Positions 17,157-25,801 of a stretch of DNA of 64,000 nucleotides are shown here, in pieces (the stretch's first letter is position 1; each line of letters opens with the position of its first letter). The notes beneath the pieces were generated by a model. It had not been told where the DNA came from, ran no database searches, and saw only the letters and a program-made list of their open reading frames with translations. Origin of the DNA: Sorangium cellulosum (GTDB lineage Bacteria; Myxococcota_A; Polyangia; Polyangiales; Polyangiaceae); contig NZ_CP012670.1 in the NCBI RefSeq assembly GCF_004135735.1, positions 6,092,501-6,156,500 of the forward strand. Direction: 5' to 3'. Both the position numbers and the translations under genes were made by a program.

Positions 17157-18032
17157 TCAGATGCCGACTCCGGCCTTCCTCGCGTGCGCGAAGACCTGGG
17201 CGGGAGTGACCGTGGCGGCGACCCGCTCGGCGCCGGGAACGCCGAAGTCGATCCAGCCCGAGTTGAACGAGTCCTCCATTTCCTCGAAGGGACCTGTGGT
17301 GCCGGGCGCCATGCCTCGAGCCTCCAGGCGGGCCGTCCACTGCGCCCGGGGGATCGACCGTGCCTTGACCGGCCGGCCGAGCGCCTCGCTCATCGCGCGG
17401 GCGAGGTCGTCCGGGCTCATCGGAGAGCCGAGCTCCACGATGAGCTTGCCGCTCCAGCCGCCGACGAGCCGACGGGCGACCTCCTTGCCGATGTCCTCCG
17501 TGGCGATCATCGGCACGGGGCGATCCGTCGGCGACCGGTACGTATCGAACCATCCGGTCGAGGCAGCCGCCTTGAGGCTGAACGTGTAATTCTCCAGGAA
17601 CGAGCCGGCCCGGAGAAAGGCGGTCGGAAAGGGCAGGTCGCAGAGCGCCTGTTCCAGCAGGTGGGTCGTGGTGATGAGCCCGAGGCCGCTGCTCTGCTGC
17701 GATCCGATGGAGGACAGCACCACGAGCCGTGGCGGCGGCGCCCTGCGCAGCGCCTCGCGGAAGCTCTCGATGATGGCCTTCGCCTCCGGGAAGCCCGGCG
17801 CCGGAGCGAGCAACGGGGGCAGCATGAGGTAGGCCCCTTCGACTCCTTCCATGGCCGCGGCGACGGCCGCGGCGTCGCTGAAGTCTCCCCGGCGGACGTC
17901 AACGCCCTTCTGCGACCACGCGGCCGCCTTGCGCGGGTCGCGGGCCAGCGTGCGCACGGCGTGACCGCCTGCGAGCAGCAGCCGCGCGGCCGCCCCACCC
18001 ACCTGCCCGGTAATTCCTGACACGAAGAACAT
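17157..18032 (-). CDS. NmrA/SDR-family NAD(P)-binding protein
   Basis: This 291-residue protein starts MFFVSGITGQVGGAAARLL, where GxTGxxG at 6-12 is the dinucleotide-binding loop of atypical SDRs. The Thr/Arg pair in RTLARDP suggests NADPH preference. LSSIGSQQSSG replaces the classical Ser-Tyr-Lys region, as in NmrA-like sensors and quinone or azo reductases (QorB type). FLRAGSFLENY is the substrate-side motif common in that group. It may be a redox sensor or a reductase of small carbonyl or quinone substrates. A LysR remnant begins 181 bases upstream on the opposite strand, so the gene was probably LysR-controlled. Confidence 0.82.
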   Translation of the reverse strand: MFFVSGITGQVGGAAARLLLAGGHAVRTLARDPRKAAAWSQKGVDVRRGDFSDAAAVAAAMEGVEGAYLMLPPLLAPAPGFPEAKAIIESFREALRRAPPPRLVVLSSIGSQQSSGLGLITTTHLLEQALCDLPFPTAFLRAGSFLENYTFSLKAAASTGWFDTYRSPTDRPVPMIATEDIGKEVARRLVGGWSGKLIVELGSPMSPDDLARAMSEALGRPVKARSIPRAQWTARLEARGMAPGTTGPFEEMEDSFNSGWIDFGVPGAERVAATVTPAQVFAHARKAGVGI

Positions 18033-18213
18033 GATCGAACTCTCCTCTCACCCCGGCGGTGTCGGGGTGTCCCAGACCGGCCTTGTGCGTCGTTCCGCTG
18101 GCCTGCATGGCCGCGCGGGCCGCTCGTCGGCCTCCGCCTGTGGCTGCATGCGCCGATACGTAGCCCTCGCGTCCACAGCGCACCAGAGTGGTTACTGGCA
18201 ACCGATTGTTGCC

Positions 18214-18255
18214 ATGGATGCACGAATCGACCTGGGCCTCGACGACGTGCCGGGT
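18214..18255 (+). pseudogene. Remnant of a LysR gene start
   Basis: ATGGATGCACGAATCGACCT and the codons after it match the start of the intact LysR gene at 16161 (MDARIDLGLDDV against MDARINLDLNDV), including the preceding GCC. After about 14 codons similarity stops and no HTH follows. It lies divergent from the NmrA gene at 17157-18032, exactly where a partner LysR would be. The rest of the 388-base gap 18033-18420 shows no other gene; the protease start follows. Confidence 0.6.
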
Positions 18256-18420
18256 TGCGCTGAGCGAACGCTCTTCGACGATGCGCACGAGCACCGACAC
18301 GTCACGCAGCGCATCGGGCCCCCTCGATGTTCCACTCCTCGAACGCGGCCGTTCCAGAACGCCGCCTGGTTCCGCCCCGTGTGTCGCCGCATGCTCCAGG
18401 CGTCACGATGCGGAGATGAA

Positions 18421-19716
18421 ATGAACAAGAGAGAGCTTGGCAATACGTTGAGTCTCGTGGTCTGCGCCGGCGTCGCATTCGGCCTCTCCACGGCTTGCTC
18501 CATCGCAGAGGAGCCGGATGCTCCGTTCGAGTCGCTCGATGCGCAGTCGTCCGAGATCATCGGTGGCGAGATCGCCGAGGCGAGCCCCTGGGCCGTCCAG
18601 GTCTTCGACGTGCGCGGGGAGACGGGCGACTTCTATCAGTGCACCGGCACGCTGGTCGCGCCGCGCTGGGTGCTCACGGCGCAGCACTGCATCGCAGACG
18701 AGGGCGAGACGTCGGCGGTTCGGGTCGGCAGCAACACGTACGGCGAGGGCGAGCGCATCGCGGTCGACGCCGTCGAGGTGCCCTCCGCCGTGGCCGACAT
18801 CGCGCTGCTCCACCTGACCGAGGACGCCGATGGCCCGTTCGTCCAGCTCGCCGAGGCGACGTCGGTCGCGATCGGCAATGACGCGACGGCCTACGGCTGG
18901 GGGAGCGAGGGCACGCCGCTGGTGATGGCGCCGTCGCTCAAGAAGGCGATCCTCCACATCGATGGCCGGTATTCCGACGAGGAGCTCCTGGCGACCGGCG
19001 TGACGGGCTCGGGCTGGAGCGGCGACTCCGGCGGCCCGTGGTTCGTCGACGGGCGTCAAGTCGGCGTGTTCTCGGGCGTGAACGGGCAGGACGGCACGAA
19101 CCTGCACGCGACGCACCTCGGCGTCGACGTCGCGCGCCACCGCGCGTGGATCGACGCCACGATCGCCGGCGGCCCCACCGTCCACCCCAGCGACCAGGTC
19201 GTGCTCCACGATCTCTCGGACTTCACCGGCGTCTCCCAGGGCTTCGGGATCGGCCGCCACGACCTCGCGGGCCTGAGCATCATCGGCAACGACCGCGCGA
19301 GCGCGATCGAGGTGCCCGCCGGGCTCCGGGTCACGGCCTTTTTCCACAACGACTTCGGGGGCGAGGCGCGCGTGTTCACGTCGGACACGGACCTCGTGGC
19401 CGCGGGCTTCAGCGACGTGATCTCGAGCCTCGTCGTCGCGCTTGCCTCGGACCCGCAAGCGGACGTGGTCACCCTCTACGAGCACGCCAATTTCTCGGGC
19501 GACTCGGTCGTGTACGGCGTCGGCTCCTCCCTCTTTTTTAGCAGCCCATGGGACCAGAGGGTCAGCTCCGTCCGCGTGCCCGCCGGCTTCAAGCTGACGC
19601 TCTACGACGGGCTCTGGCGATACTCGGCCGAGTCACGCGTCTTCACGACGGACGCGAACCTCGCCTCCCACGGCTTCGACGACAAGACCCGAAGCTTCCT
19701 GATCGAGCGCTTGTAG
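18421..19716 (+). CDS. Secreted trypsin-like serine protease with crystallin-like C-terminal domain
   Basis: The ATG at 18421 is preceded by GGAG and starts a signal sequence (residues 1-26) ending LSTAC, a possible lipobox with Cys26. The protease domain begins at IIGGE (46-50), the usual zymogen cleavage site, and has the triad His89 (TAQHC), Asp126 (ADIALL) and Ser203 (GDSGGP). It is an S1 family protease. From about 240 to 431 there are two to three beta/gamma-crystallin-like strands (VTLYEHANFSGDS, VSSVRVPAGFKLTLYDG; the first unit contains FFHNDFGGEARVF), a fold that often binds Ca2+. This suggests an exported or surface-tethered protease active on prey or matrix. It ends at 19716, converging on the MYXO-CTERM gene. 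Confidence 0.88.
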   Translation: MNKRELGNTLSLVVCAGVAFGLSTACSIAEEPDAPFESLDAQSSEIIGGEIAEASPWAVQVFDVRGETGDFYQCTGTLVAPRWVLTAQHCIADEGETSAVRVGSNTYGEGERIAVDAVEVPSAVADIALLHLTEDADGPFVQLAEATSVAIGNDATAYGWGSEGTPLVMAPSLKKAILHIDGRYSDEELLATGVTGSGWSGDSGGPWFVDGRQVGVFSGVNGQDGTNLHATHLGVDVARHRAWIDATIAGGPTVHPSDQVVLHDLSDFTGVSQGFGIGRHDLAGLSIIGNDRASAIEVPAGLRVTAFFHNDFGGEARVFTSDTDLVAAGFSDVISSLVVALASDPQADVVTLYEHANFSGDSVVYGVGSSLFFSSPWDQRVSSVRVPAGFKLTLYDGLWRYSAESRVFTTDANLASHGFDDKTRSFLIERL

Positions 19717-19722
19717 GAGCGG

Positions 19723-19745
19723 GCGAGCGCGGGCGGCGCGCTCGC
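19723..19745. terminator. Hairpin in the convergent gap
   Basis: A perfect 8-base stem, GCGAGCGC / GCGCTCGC, with a 7-base loop begins six bases after the protease stop. There is no T-run, so factor-independent termination is uncertain; the position between convergent genes favours a bidirectional terminator. Confidence 0.4.
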
Positions 19746-19889
19746 CTGCGCGCCCTCGCCGCTGCTCACCCCATCTCGCCGCCGCCGGGCGCGCGCGACG
19801 CGGATCCTCGCCGCACGCTGGAGCTCAGAGCCGGCCGATCACGACGATGCCCGTCGTCTCGCAGGAGCGCTGGACGAGCGGCGGCGCCC

Positions 19890-21059
19890 TCAGCGCCGCC
19901 TTCGCCCGGCGAGCGCCGCGCAGGCGAGCAGCGCGAGCGCCGCGCCGCCGGCGGGGCGCTCGCCGCCTGCGCCTCCAGCGACGCTGCAGCTCCCGCCGTC
20001 CTCCACCTGCCCGTCGTCCCCGCCGCCCGCTCCGCCGCTGGCCGCGCCCCCGCCCGCGCCCCCGCTGCTTGCGCCCCCGCCGCCGCTGCTTGCGCCCCCG
20101 CCGCCCGCTCCGCCGCCACCGCTGGCCGCGCCGCCGCCCGCTCCGCCGCTGGTCGCGCCCTCGCCGCCCGCTCCGCCGCCGCCCGTCCCTGTCCCCGGAT
20201 CGCAGGTTCCTCCGGGATAGAGGTCCGCCGCCGCCCACTCGGGCTGCGCGGGTGGCGCGAAGCTCGGCTCCGCGGCCTTCGGGTCTTTCCTGTAATAGCA
20301 GGGCTTGCAGGCGTGCGCGGTCTCGCTCGCCGCGTTCCCTGCCGCGTCGATCGCGCTGACCCGGAAGCACAGCGCCTCGGGTGCGTCGGCGCCGTCGAGC
20401 ACGTCCGCTGTCCGGTGGATCGCCCGGGTGGACGACGCGGCGCGCGCGAACGCGCTCTCCGAGAACACGGGCTTCGAGAAGGAATCGTCCCGGAACGCCT
20501 CGATCGTGTAGATCACGGGGCTCGCGCCCAGGGCCGGCGCCTCCCCGTCGATCGTCAGCCACCACGCGAGATCGCTGCTCGTCTGACAGTCACCGCCGCT
20601 CGACTCGAAATCGGCGTAGTCGTGGAGATTGAACGAGAGCCCGAAAGGCGCGGCGGGGGCGGTCGTATCGGCGGCGCCTGCCGTGAGCTCGATCCTCGTC
20701 ACCTCGCACGGCCCCGTCGAGCAGAAATCGCCCTCGATGACGATCGCCTGCCCTTCACCGGGCGGCGGCTCGATCCGCGCGGCGAGGCTGTGCCCGGCCG
20801 CGGGGACGTCCGGCGCGAGCACGAGGGTTGCCGGCTCGCCGTCGACCGTCGCCGACACCCCCTCCAGCGAGATGTCGAAACCGTAGAAGAAGAGCGCCGC
20901 ATTCCCGGGGTAGGTCGCGCCGCTCTCCGGAAAGGTCTCCATCAAACCGGGCAGCGGAGGGCTGCACGCGTCCGCGCTCGACTCACCGGCGAGGATCCAG
21001 GTCAGGCCCGCAGCGATTCCGATAGACCAAGAGCGTAAGTTCATCATGGACGTCAGCAT
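19890..21059 (-). CDS. Surface protein with MYXO-CTERM-like tail
   Basis: The ATG at 21059 has AGGGG seven bases upstream; two further ATGs follow at 21047 and 21044. It encodes 389 residues. An N-terminal signal peptide ends near SSADA, before CSPPLPG. Residues about 30-130 look like a beta-rich Ig-like or fibronectin-like domain; 130-260 include an Ala/Gly-poor segment with VIYTIEAFRDDSF and LCFRVSAIDAAGNAAS, typical of fibronectin III. A long Gly/Ala/Ser linker (about 275-350) precedes the C-terminus GGSCSVAGG, a hydrophobic AALALLACAALAG and RRRR. Cys plus membrane span plus Arg cluster is the MYXO-CTERM sorting signal that myxosortase processes to anchor proteins on the cell surface. The function of the body is unknown. 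Confidence 0.78.
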   Translation of the reverse strand: MLTSMMNLRSWSIGIAAGLTWILAGESSADACSPPLPGLMETFPESGATYPGNAALFFYGFDISLEGVSATVDGEPATLVLAPDVPAAGHSLAARIEPPPGEGQAIVIEGDFCSTGPCEVTRIELTAGAADTTAPAAPFGLSFNLHDYADFESSGGDCQTSSDLAWWLTIDGEAPALGASPVIYTIEAFRDDSFSKPVFSESAFARAASSTRAIHRTADVLDGADAPEALCFRVSAIDAAGNAASETAHACKPCYYRKDPKAAEPSFAPPAQPEWAAADLYPGGTCDPGTGTGGGGAGGEGATSGGAGGGAASGGGGAGGGGASSGGGGASSGGAGGGAASGGAGGGDDGQVEDGGSCSVAGGAGGERPAGGAALALLACAALAGRRRR

Positions 21060-21172
21060 ATCAGGACCCCTCGGCGATGCGCCGCACGCTGGGTGCCTGA
21101 AGCGTGCTCTGCGCCCCTGGCCCTGGGGACGCCGCGGTGAGCGGGCTCCCAGAGCGCCGCCCTCGCGCGAGC

Positions 21173-21763
21173 TCACCGCTCCTCGGGCGTCATCCACTTC
21201 GCCCCGACGGTCGGTCTCCACCCTGCGAGCAGCTCCAGCAGGGCTTCCGGCTCATCGGCCACCTGCAGCATCGCGCGATGCGCCGGCCGCAAGAACCGCT
21301 CGGCCTCGACGTGATCGAGGAACGCGATCAGCAGCCGGTAGTACCCCGCCACATCGAGCACCCCCACCGGCTTCTGCTGCGAGCCGAGCTGGGTCCAGGT
21401 CCACACCTCGAACATCTCCTCGAGCGTGCCGATCCCCCCCGGCATCGCGACGAACGCGTCCGACAGGGCCGCCATCTTCGCCTTGCGCTCGTGCATCGTC
21501 TCGACGACGTGGAGCTCCGAGAGACCCGTGTGCCCCACCTCGCGCGTGTTCAAAAAGCGCGGGATCACGCCGATGACCTCCCCCCCGCGCGCGAGCGCCG
21601 CGTCGGCGATCACGCCCATGAGGCCCACGTGACCTCCCCCGTAGACGAGCCCTATCCCGCGCTCCGCGAGGAGCTCCCCGAGCCGCACCGCCGCCTCGCG
21701 GTACGCCGGCGAGGCGCCGGGGCTCGATCCGCAGTAGACACAGATCCTCGACAGGGTGGTCAT
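21173..21763 (-). CDS. LOG-family nucleotide 5'-monophosphate phosphoribohydrolase
   Basis: This 196-residue protein carries the LOG/TIGR00730 hallmarks: [10 protein letters not shown] at 7-16, [13 protein letters not shown], and PGGIGTLEE, the PGGxGTxxE catalytic signature with its conserved Glu. Family members hydrolyse cytokinin riboside or purine nucleoside 5'-monophosphates to free base and ribose 5-phosphate; many were mislabelled lysine decarboxylases. Length is typical. It lies 85 bases downstream of tssC on the same strand, so it may be read through from the T6SS operon, but nothing links its chemistry to secretion. Confidence 0.9.
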   Translation of the reverse strand: MTTLSRICVYCGSSPGASPAYREAAVRLGELLAERGIGLVYGGGHVGLMGVIADAALARGGEVIGVIPRFLNTREVGHTGLSELHVVETMHERKAKMAALSDAFVAMPGGIGTLEEMFEVWTWTQLGSQQKPVGVLDVAGYYRLLIAFLDHVEAERFLRPAHRAMLQVADEPEALLELLAGWRPTVGAKWMTPEER

Positions 21764-21848
21764 GCCCCGAGCCTACGCCCGCGGGCGCGCCCGTTCCAGG
21801 GCCGCTCGGCGCGCGCGGCGCCGAGCAGCCCGCCCCCCCGGGGGCTCG

Positions 21849-23333
21849 CTAGTCCTTGTCGAGCTTGCCGACCAGGCTGAGCGTGAAGAACGCCCCCATG
21901 TACTTGAAATGCGGGCGCACCTGCATGTCGACCTTGTACCAGCCGGCGTTGCCCGGCACCTCGGTCACGATGATCCTCGCCTTCCGCAGCGGCCTGCGGC
22001 CCCGGACGCTCGCGGAGACCACGTCCTGATCGGCGACGTACTGGCCGATCCAGTCGTTCAGCTCCTTCTCCAGATCGGCGCGCTCCTTCCACGTCCCGAT
22101 CTGCTCGCGCTGGAGCACCTTCAGGTAGTGCGCGATGCGGCACATGATGAACATGTACGGCAGCTGCGTCCCCAGCCGGTAGTTCATCTCGGCCGCCCTG
22201 CCCTCCTCGCTCTGGCCGAAGAACTTCGGCTTCTGCGCGGAGTTCGCCGAGAAGAAGCAGGCGTTGTCCGAGTCCTTGCGGAAGGTGAGGCCGATGAAGC
22301 CCTCCTCCGAGAGCTCGAACTCGCGCCGCTCCGTGAGCATGATCTCGGTCGGCACCTTCGTCTGGATCTCGCCCATCGCCTCGTACTGGTGGAGCGGCAG
22401 GTTCTCGACCGAGCCGCCCGCCTGCGGGCCGATGATGTTCGGGCACCAGCGGTACTTGGCGAAGCTGTCCGCGAGCCGGGTGGCGAACGCGAACGTGGCG
22501 TTGCCCCAGCAGTACGCGTCGTGCTGGCCGACCACGTCCTCCTCGTAGTTGAACGCCTTCACCGGGACGGTGTTGTTGCCGAACGGCAGGCGGAGCAGGA
22601 AGCGCGGCATCACGAGCCCGACGTAGCGCGCGTCCTCGGTCTCCCGGAACGCGTTCCACTTCGTGTACTGCGGGCCCTCGAAGAGCGCCTTCAGGTCCTT
22701 CAGGTTCGGCAGGCCGAGGAAGTCCTTCAGGCCGAAGAACTGCGGGCCCGCCGCCGCGAGGAACGGCGCGTGCGACATCGTCGCGACCGCGGCGCACTTC
22801 TGGAGGAGCGCGACGTCCTGCGGCCCCGGCCCGAACTCGTAGTTCGCGATGATCGCGCCGACCGGCTTGCCGCCGAACTGGCCGAACTCGGCCGAGTAGA
22901 CGATCTTGTACAGCCCGCTCTTCGGCACCTCGGGCGCGTCCTCGAAATCCGCGAGGAGGTCGTCCTTGGAGCAATTGAGCATCTCGACCTTGACGTTCTC
23001 GCGGAAGTCGCAGCGGTCGATCACGAACTTGAGCCCGCGCCAGGCGGACTCGAGCTTCTGGAACGTCGGGTGGTGGAGGATCTCGTCGATCTGCCGCGAG
23101 AGCTTGACGTCGATCTCCGCGATCAGCGCGTCGACGAAGGCCTTGTCGACCTTCTCGCCCTCGCGCCGCGGGGCGACGAGCTCCGAGATGAAGGCCTGCA
23201 CGCCCCTCTTGGCGATCTCGTACCCCTCGTCGCCGGGCGTCATCTTCGTCTCGGCGAGGATCTCGTCGAGCAGCGAGCCCCCCTCGAGGCTCTGGACGCC
23301 GGCGCTCCCCGCGGCCTGTGTCTCTGTCGCCAT
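21849..23333 (-). CDS. tssC: T6SS sheath large subunit TssC (VipB)
   Basis: This 494-residue protein matches EvpB/TssC throughout: LESAWRGLKFVIDR near 105-120, DPxLGL-type sections (PQFFGLKDFLGL), NYRLGTQLPYMFIMCRIAHYLKV (cited as LPYMFIMCRIAHYLK), and a C-terminal sheath handshake segment ending LVGKLDKD. TssB and TssC assemble into the contractile sheath that propels the Hcp tube. Its start is three bases beyond the tssB stop, so the pair is translationally coupled as in most T6SS loci. It is the last T6SS gene of the minus-strand operon, preceding the LOG gene. All expected length is present. Confidence 0.95.
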   Translation of the reverse strand: MATETQAAGSAGVQSLEGGSLLDEILAETKMTPGDEGYEIAKRGVQAFISELVAPRREGEKVDKAFVDALIAEIDVKLSRQIDEILHHPTFQKLESAWRGLKFVIDRCDFRENVKVEMLNCSKDDLLADFEDAPEVPKSGLYKIVYSAEFGQFGGKPVGAIIANYEFGPGPQDVALLQKCAAVATMSHAPFLAAAGPQFFGLKDFLGLPNLKDLKALFEGPQYTKWNAFRETEDARYVGLVMPRFLLRLPFGNNTVPVKAFNYEEDVVGQHDAYCWGNATFAFATRLADSFAKYRWCPNIIGPQAGGSVENLPLHQYEAMGEIQTKVPTEIMLTERREFELSEEGFIGLTFRKDSDNACFFSANSAQKPKFFGQSEEGRAAEMNYRLGTQLPYMFIMCRIAHYLKVLQREQIGTWKERADLEKELNDWIGQYVADQDVVSASVRGRRPLRKARIIVTEVPGNAGWYKVDMQVRPHFKYMGAFFTLSLVGKLDKD

Positions 23334-23336
23334 CGG

Positions 23337-23828
23337 TCACTCCCCTTCCTTGTCGAGCCCGAGCTCGCTCACGATCTTGTTGCGCTGGGCCGGGTCGCTC
23401 AGGATCTGCTGGATCTTGTTGCGGAACGCCTTCTCGTTCCCGAGCGGGCCCTTGAGGGCCGTCAGCGCGGCGCGCAGGTCGAGCAGCTTCTTGAGCTCCG
23501 GCACCTGGTTCGCGATCGCCTCCGGCTCCATGTCGCTCAGCCGGCGGAACTTCAGGTTGACGGTGAGCTCGCTGTTCTCCTGCTCGGAGAGGACGTCCTT
23601 CACGTTGAAGGTGAGCGCGAGCTTCTGCTCGCTCATGACCTTCTGGAAGTTGTCCTTGTCCACGTTGATCGGCTTGCGATCCTCGAGGGGCCGCGGATCC
23701 GGCCGCATCGTGTAGTCGCCGAGCATGAGGAGCTTCAGCGGGAGCTCCACATCCTCCTTCGCGTTCCCGGTGGCCGGCTTGTAGGTGATGTTCACGCGCT
23801 CTTTCGGAGCGACTGATCCCTCTTTCAT
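23337..23828 (-). CDS. tssB: T6SS sheath small subunit TssB (VipA)
   Basis: The ATG at 23828 has GGAG six bases upstream; the open frame extends to 23891 but lacks support. It encodes 163 residues. RVNITYKPATGNAKEDVELP and LLMLGDYTMRPDPRPLEDR are the classic TssB N-terminal strands, followed by INVDKDNFQKVMSEQKLALTF (positions about 54-74; shorter landmark DNFQKVM) and LKKLLDLRAALTALKGPLGN. It partners TssC in the sheath. Size and order tssB-tssC are standard. Confidence 0.95.
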   Translation of the reverse strand: MKEGSVAPKERVNITYKPATGNAKEDVELPLKLLMLGDYTMRPDPRPLEDRKPINVDKDNFQKVMSEQKLALTFNVKDVLSEQENSELTVNLKFRRLSDMEPEAIANQVPELKKLLDLRAALTALKGPLGNEKAFRNKIQQILSDPAQRNKIVSELGLDKEGE

Positions 23829-23936
23829 CGCAGGCTCCTTTCCCCGTCGGCAGCGGGCGGAGCGCCCGCAGGCCGCACGAGCATAGACCAAAACGCGCGG
23901 CCGGCGGGCAAGCTTCTCGGCGCCGCGCCGGGGCCG

Positions 23937-25622
23937 TCATTCCCCGAGCGAGAGCTTCAGGGCGAGCGCCGCGTCGAGCTGGCACACGCGCTCGAAGGCG
24001 AGCGCCTCCCTGGCCTTGGCCTCGGGGGCGACGTCGTAGCCCTGGTTCAGGACGCGGTAGCATGTGTGCAGGGCGGCGTAGAGCTCCGCGCACAGCGCCG
24101 GCTGCCAGGTGGTGAGTCGGTGGTGCTCGACGACCTGCTCCAGCGCCTCGAGCTGCGCGCGCGCCACCAGGAACTGCGACAGCTCGATGTTGATCTGGGC
24201 CATCGCCAGCTTCGCGCGGAAGCGGTCCAGCGCCGACGGCGCGGCGGCCGCGGCCTTCTCGAGCAGGACCATCGCCTCGATCGGCTGCTGGTTGGCGACG
24301 AACCCGCGGGCCTCGGAGAGCGGCTTGTCGAGGTAGCTCCGCGGCCGCGCCGCGGCGCCGTTCTGCGCGGCGCCGCCGAGGACGGCCGCCACCTCGGTCG
24401 AGAGCCAGGCTTGCGTCTCGTCGTCCGCGAACGGCATGCCGTCGTTGAACTTGAGGGTCGGCAGGAGCGGCGCGCGGAGGAGCAGGACGGCCACCTCGAT
24501 GAGCACGGCCCGCCGGGCGTCGGCGTAGTCCTCGCCGAGCTGCTCGAGCGCGTGGGCCGCGTACCGGTGCGGATCGAGCCAGAACGGGTAGTTCGACGCG
24601 AACTCGTCGGCGACCGGCAGGATGTCGGCGAACGCGCCCTGGCTGGTCAGGGCGGGGAGCGCCTGCCGCACGTGATCGGGCGGCGGCGGGATCGGCGTGG
24701 CGCCGCTCGGCGACGAGGCCCCAGGATCGTCGAGGATGTCGATCCAGAGCCCGGCCCGGAGGATGCGGTACGCGGCCGCGCGCTTCGGATCCGCGGCCCG
24801 GAGCGCGTCGCCCACGCGCGCGAGCAGCAGCGCGCAGCGGCCGAGGGCGGAGAGCGCGGAGTCCTCGTCGGCGATCGCCTCGACGCTGAGCCCCGGGTCG
24901 CCCGCGGACGCGGCGGCGGGCGGCGCGGCGATCTGCGCCGGCGGCGGGGCCACCACCGCGGCGACCGGCGCCGCGACCAGCGCCGCCTGCGCCTGCGGCT
25001 CGGGCTCGGGCTTCGGCGGCGGCGGCGGCGGAGGTGGCGGCGGCGGCGGGGCCTCGGCGGGCAGGCTTGCGACGAGGCTCCGGATCGTGTTCCGGAGGGC
25101 GCCGAAGCCGCCGTAGGCGTCGCCGAGCTTGTCGCTGAGGTCGGCGTCGAGGGCGCGGCTCACCTGGTCGAGGGCGTTCACGACGTCGCGCTCCGCGGCG
25201 GAGGGCGTGAGGCCGGCGAGCGTGTCTGCCGCGAGGTCGCCGAACCAGGAGCACAGGTTGCCGCGCGCCTTGGGCCGCCGGAGCGCGGGGTACATGGTGT
25301 CCCAGAACGCGCCGTTCAGCTCCTGCACGAGCACGAGCCCGTCGAGCAGCCCGGGGAGCTTGTCGAGCTGCGCCCTGGCGGTCGCGTAGTAGAGGGCGAC
25401 GCGAAAGTCCTTGGACTTCTCGCTCAGGATCTCGTCGGCGCCGCTCGCGACGCGGCCCCAGTCGACCTTGCCGCCGGCGAGCGACTGCAGCTTGTCGATC
25501 TCGTTCTTGAGGGCCTCGAACGCCTCGTCGTAGGTGACGTCGGCGCCGACGCCGCCCTGGATGGGCGCGAGCAGCGTCTCGACTCGCGCCCTGGCTTGTG
25601 TGATCGCGTCTTCAGCGGCCAT
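23937..25622 (-). CDS. tssA: T6SS baseplate/sheath-assembly protein TssA
   Basis: This 561-residue protein has an N-terminal ImpA domain: VTYDEAFEALKNEIDKL and DFRVALYYATARAQLDK, then GFWDTMYP-like FWDTMYPALRRPKARGN, the most diagnostic string. A proline run (twelve consecutive prolines near residue 196) and an Ala/Pro linker (about 195-240) lead to a helical middle and C-terminal VasJ-like region (about 260-561) containing TPIPPPPDHVRQALPAL and LSTEVAAVL. TssA primes baseplate docking and coordinates tail extension. This long form with a VasJ-type C-terminus is one of the known TssA classes. A 108-base gap separates it from tssB. Length fits. Confidence 0.9.
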   Translation of the reverse strand: MAAEDAITQARARVETLLAPIQGGVGADVTYDEAFEALKNEIDKLQSLAGGKVDWGRVASGADEILSEKSKDFRVALYYATARAQLDKLPGLLDGLVLVQELNGAFWDTMYPALRRPKARGNLCSWFGDLAADTLAGLTPSAAERDVVNALDQVSRALDADLSDKLGDAYGGFGALRNTIRSLVASLPAEAPPPPPPPPPPPPKPEPEPQAQAALVAAPVAAVVAPPPAQIAAPPAAASAGDPGLSVEAIADEDSALSALGRCALLLARVGDALRAADPKRAAAYRILRAGLWIDILDDPGASSPSGATPIPPPPDHVRQALPALTSQGAFADILPVADEFASNYPFWLDPHRYAAHALEQLGEDYADARRAVLIEVAVLLLRAPLLPTLKFNDGMPFADDETQAWLSTEVAAVLGGAAQNGAAARPRSYLDKPLSEARGFVANQQPIEAMVLLEKAAAAAPSALDRFRAKLAMAQINIELSQFLVARAQLEALEQVVEHHRLTTWQPALCAELYAALHTCYRVLNQGYDVAPEAKAREALAFERVCQLDAALALKLSLGE

Positions 25623-25702
25623 GGGTCGCGCAGGATATCAAGACGCCCCGGGCGTGGACGGCGAATTGGCGCGGCGAGGCGCGACGCCCGGGCCACGGCG
25701 TC

Positions 25703-25801
25703 GCGGCCCGGGTTTCCGGGCGCCCCGGCGCTCTACCCGCCGAGCCCGGGCTTTGGCGCCGCGGCCTGGGTCCCGGGCGTCCCGGCGCTCTACCCACCGA
25801 G
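25703..25801. repeat. Imperfect direct repeat overlapping the 3' end of tagF
   Basis: Copies of about 41 bases at 25703-25744 and 25761-25801 share CCGGCGCTCTACCC and flanking bases. The second includes the last codons and stop of tagF, so the first is a duplicated gene end lying in the tagF-tssA gap. Confidence 0.55.
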
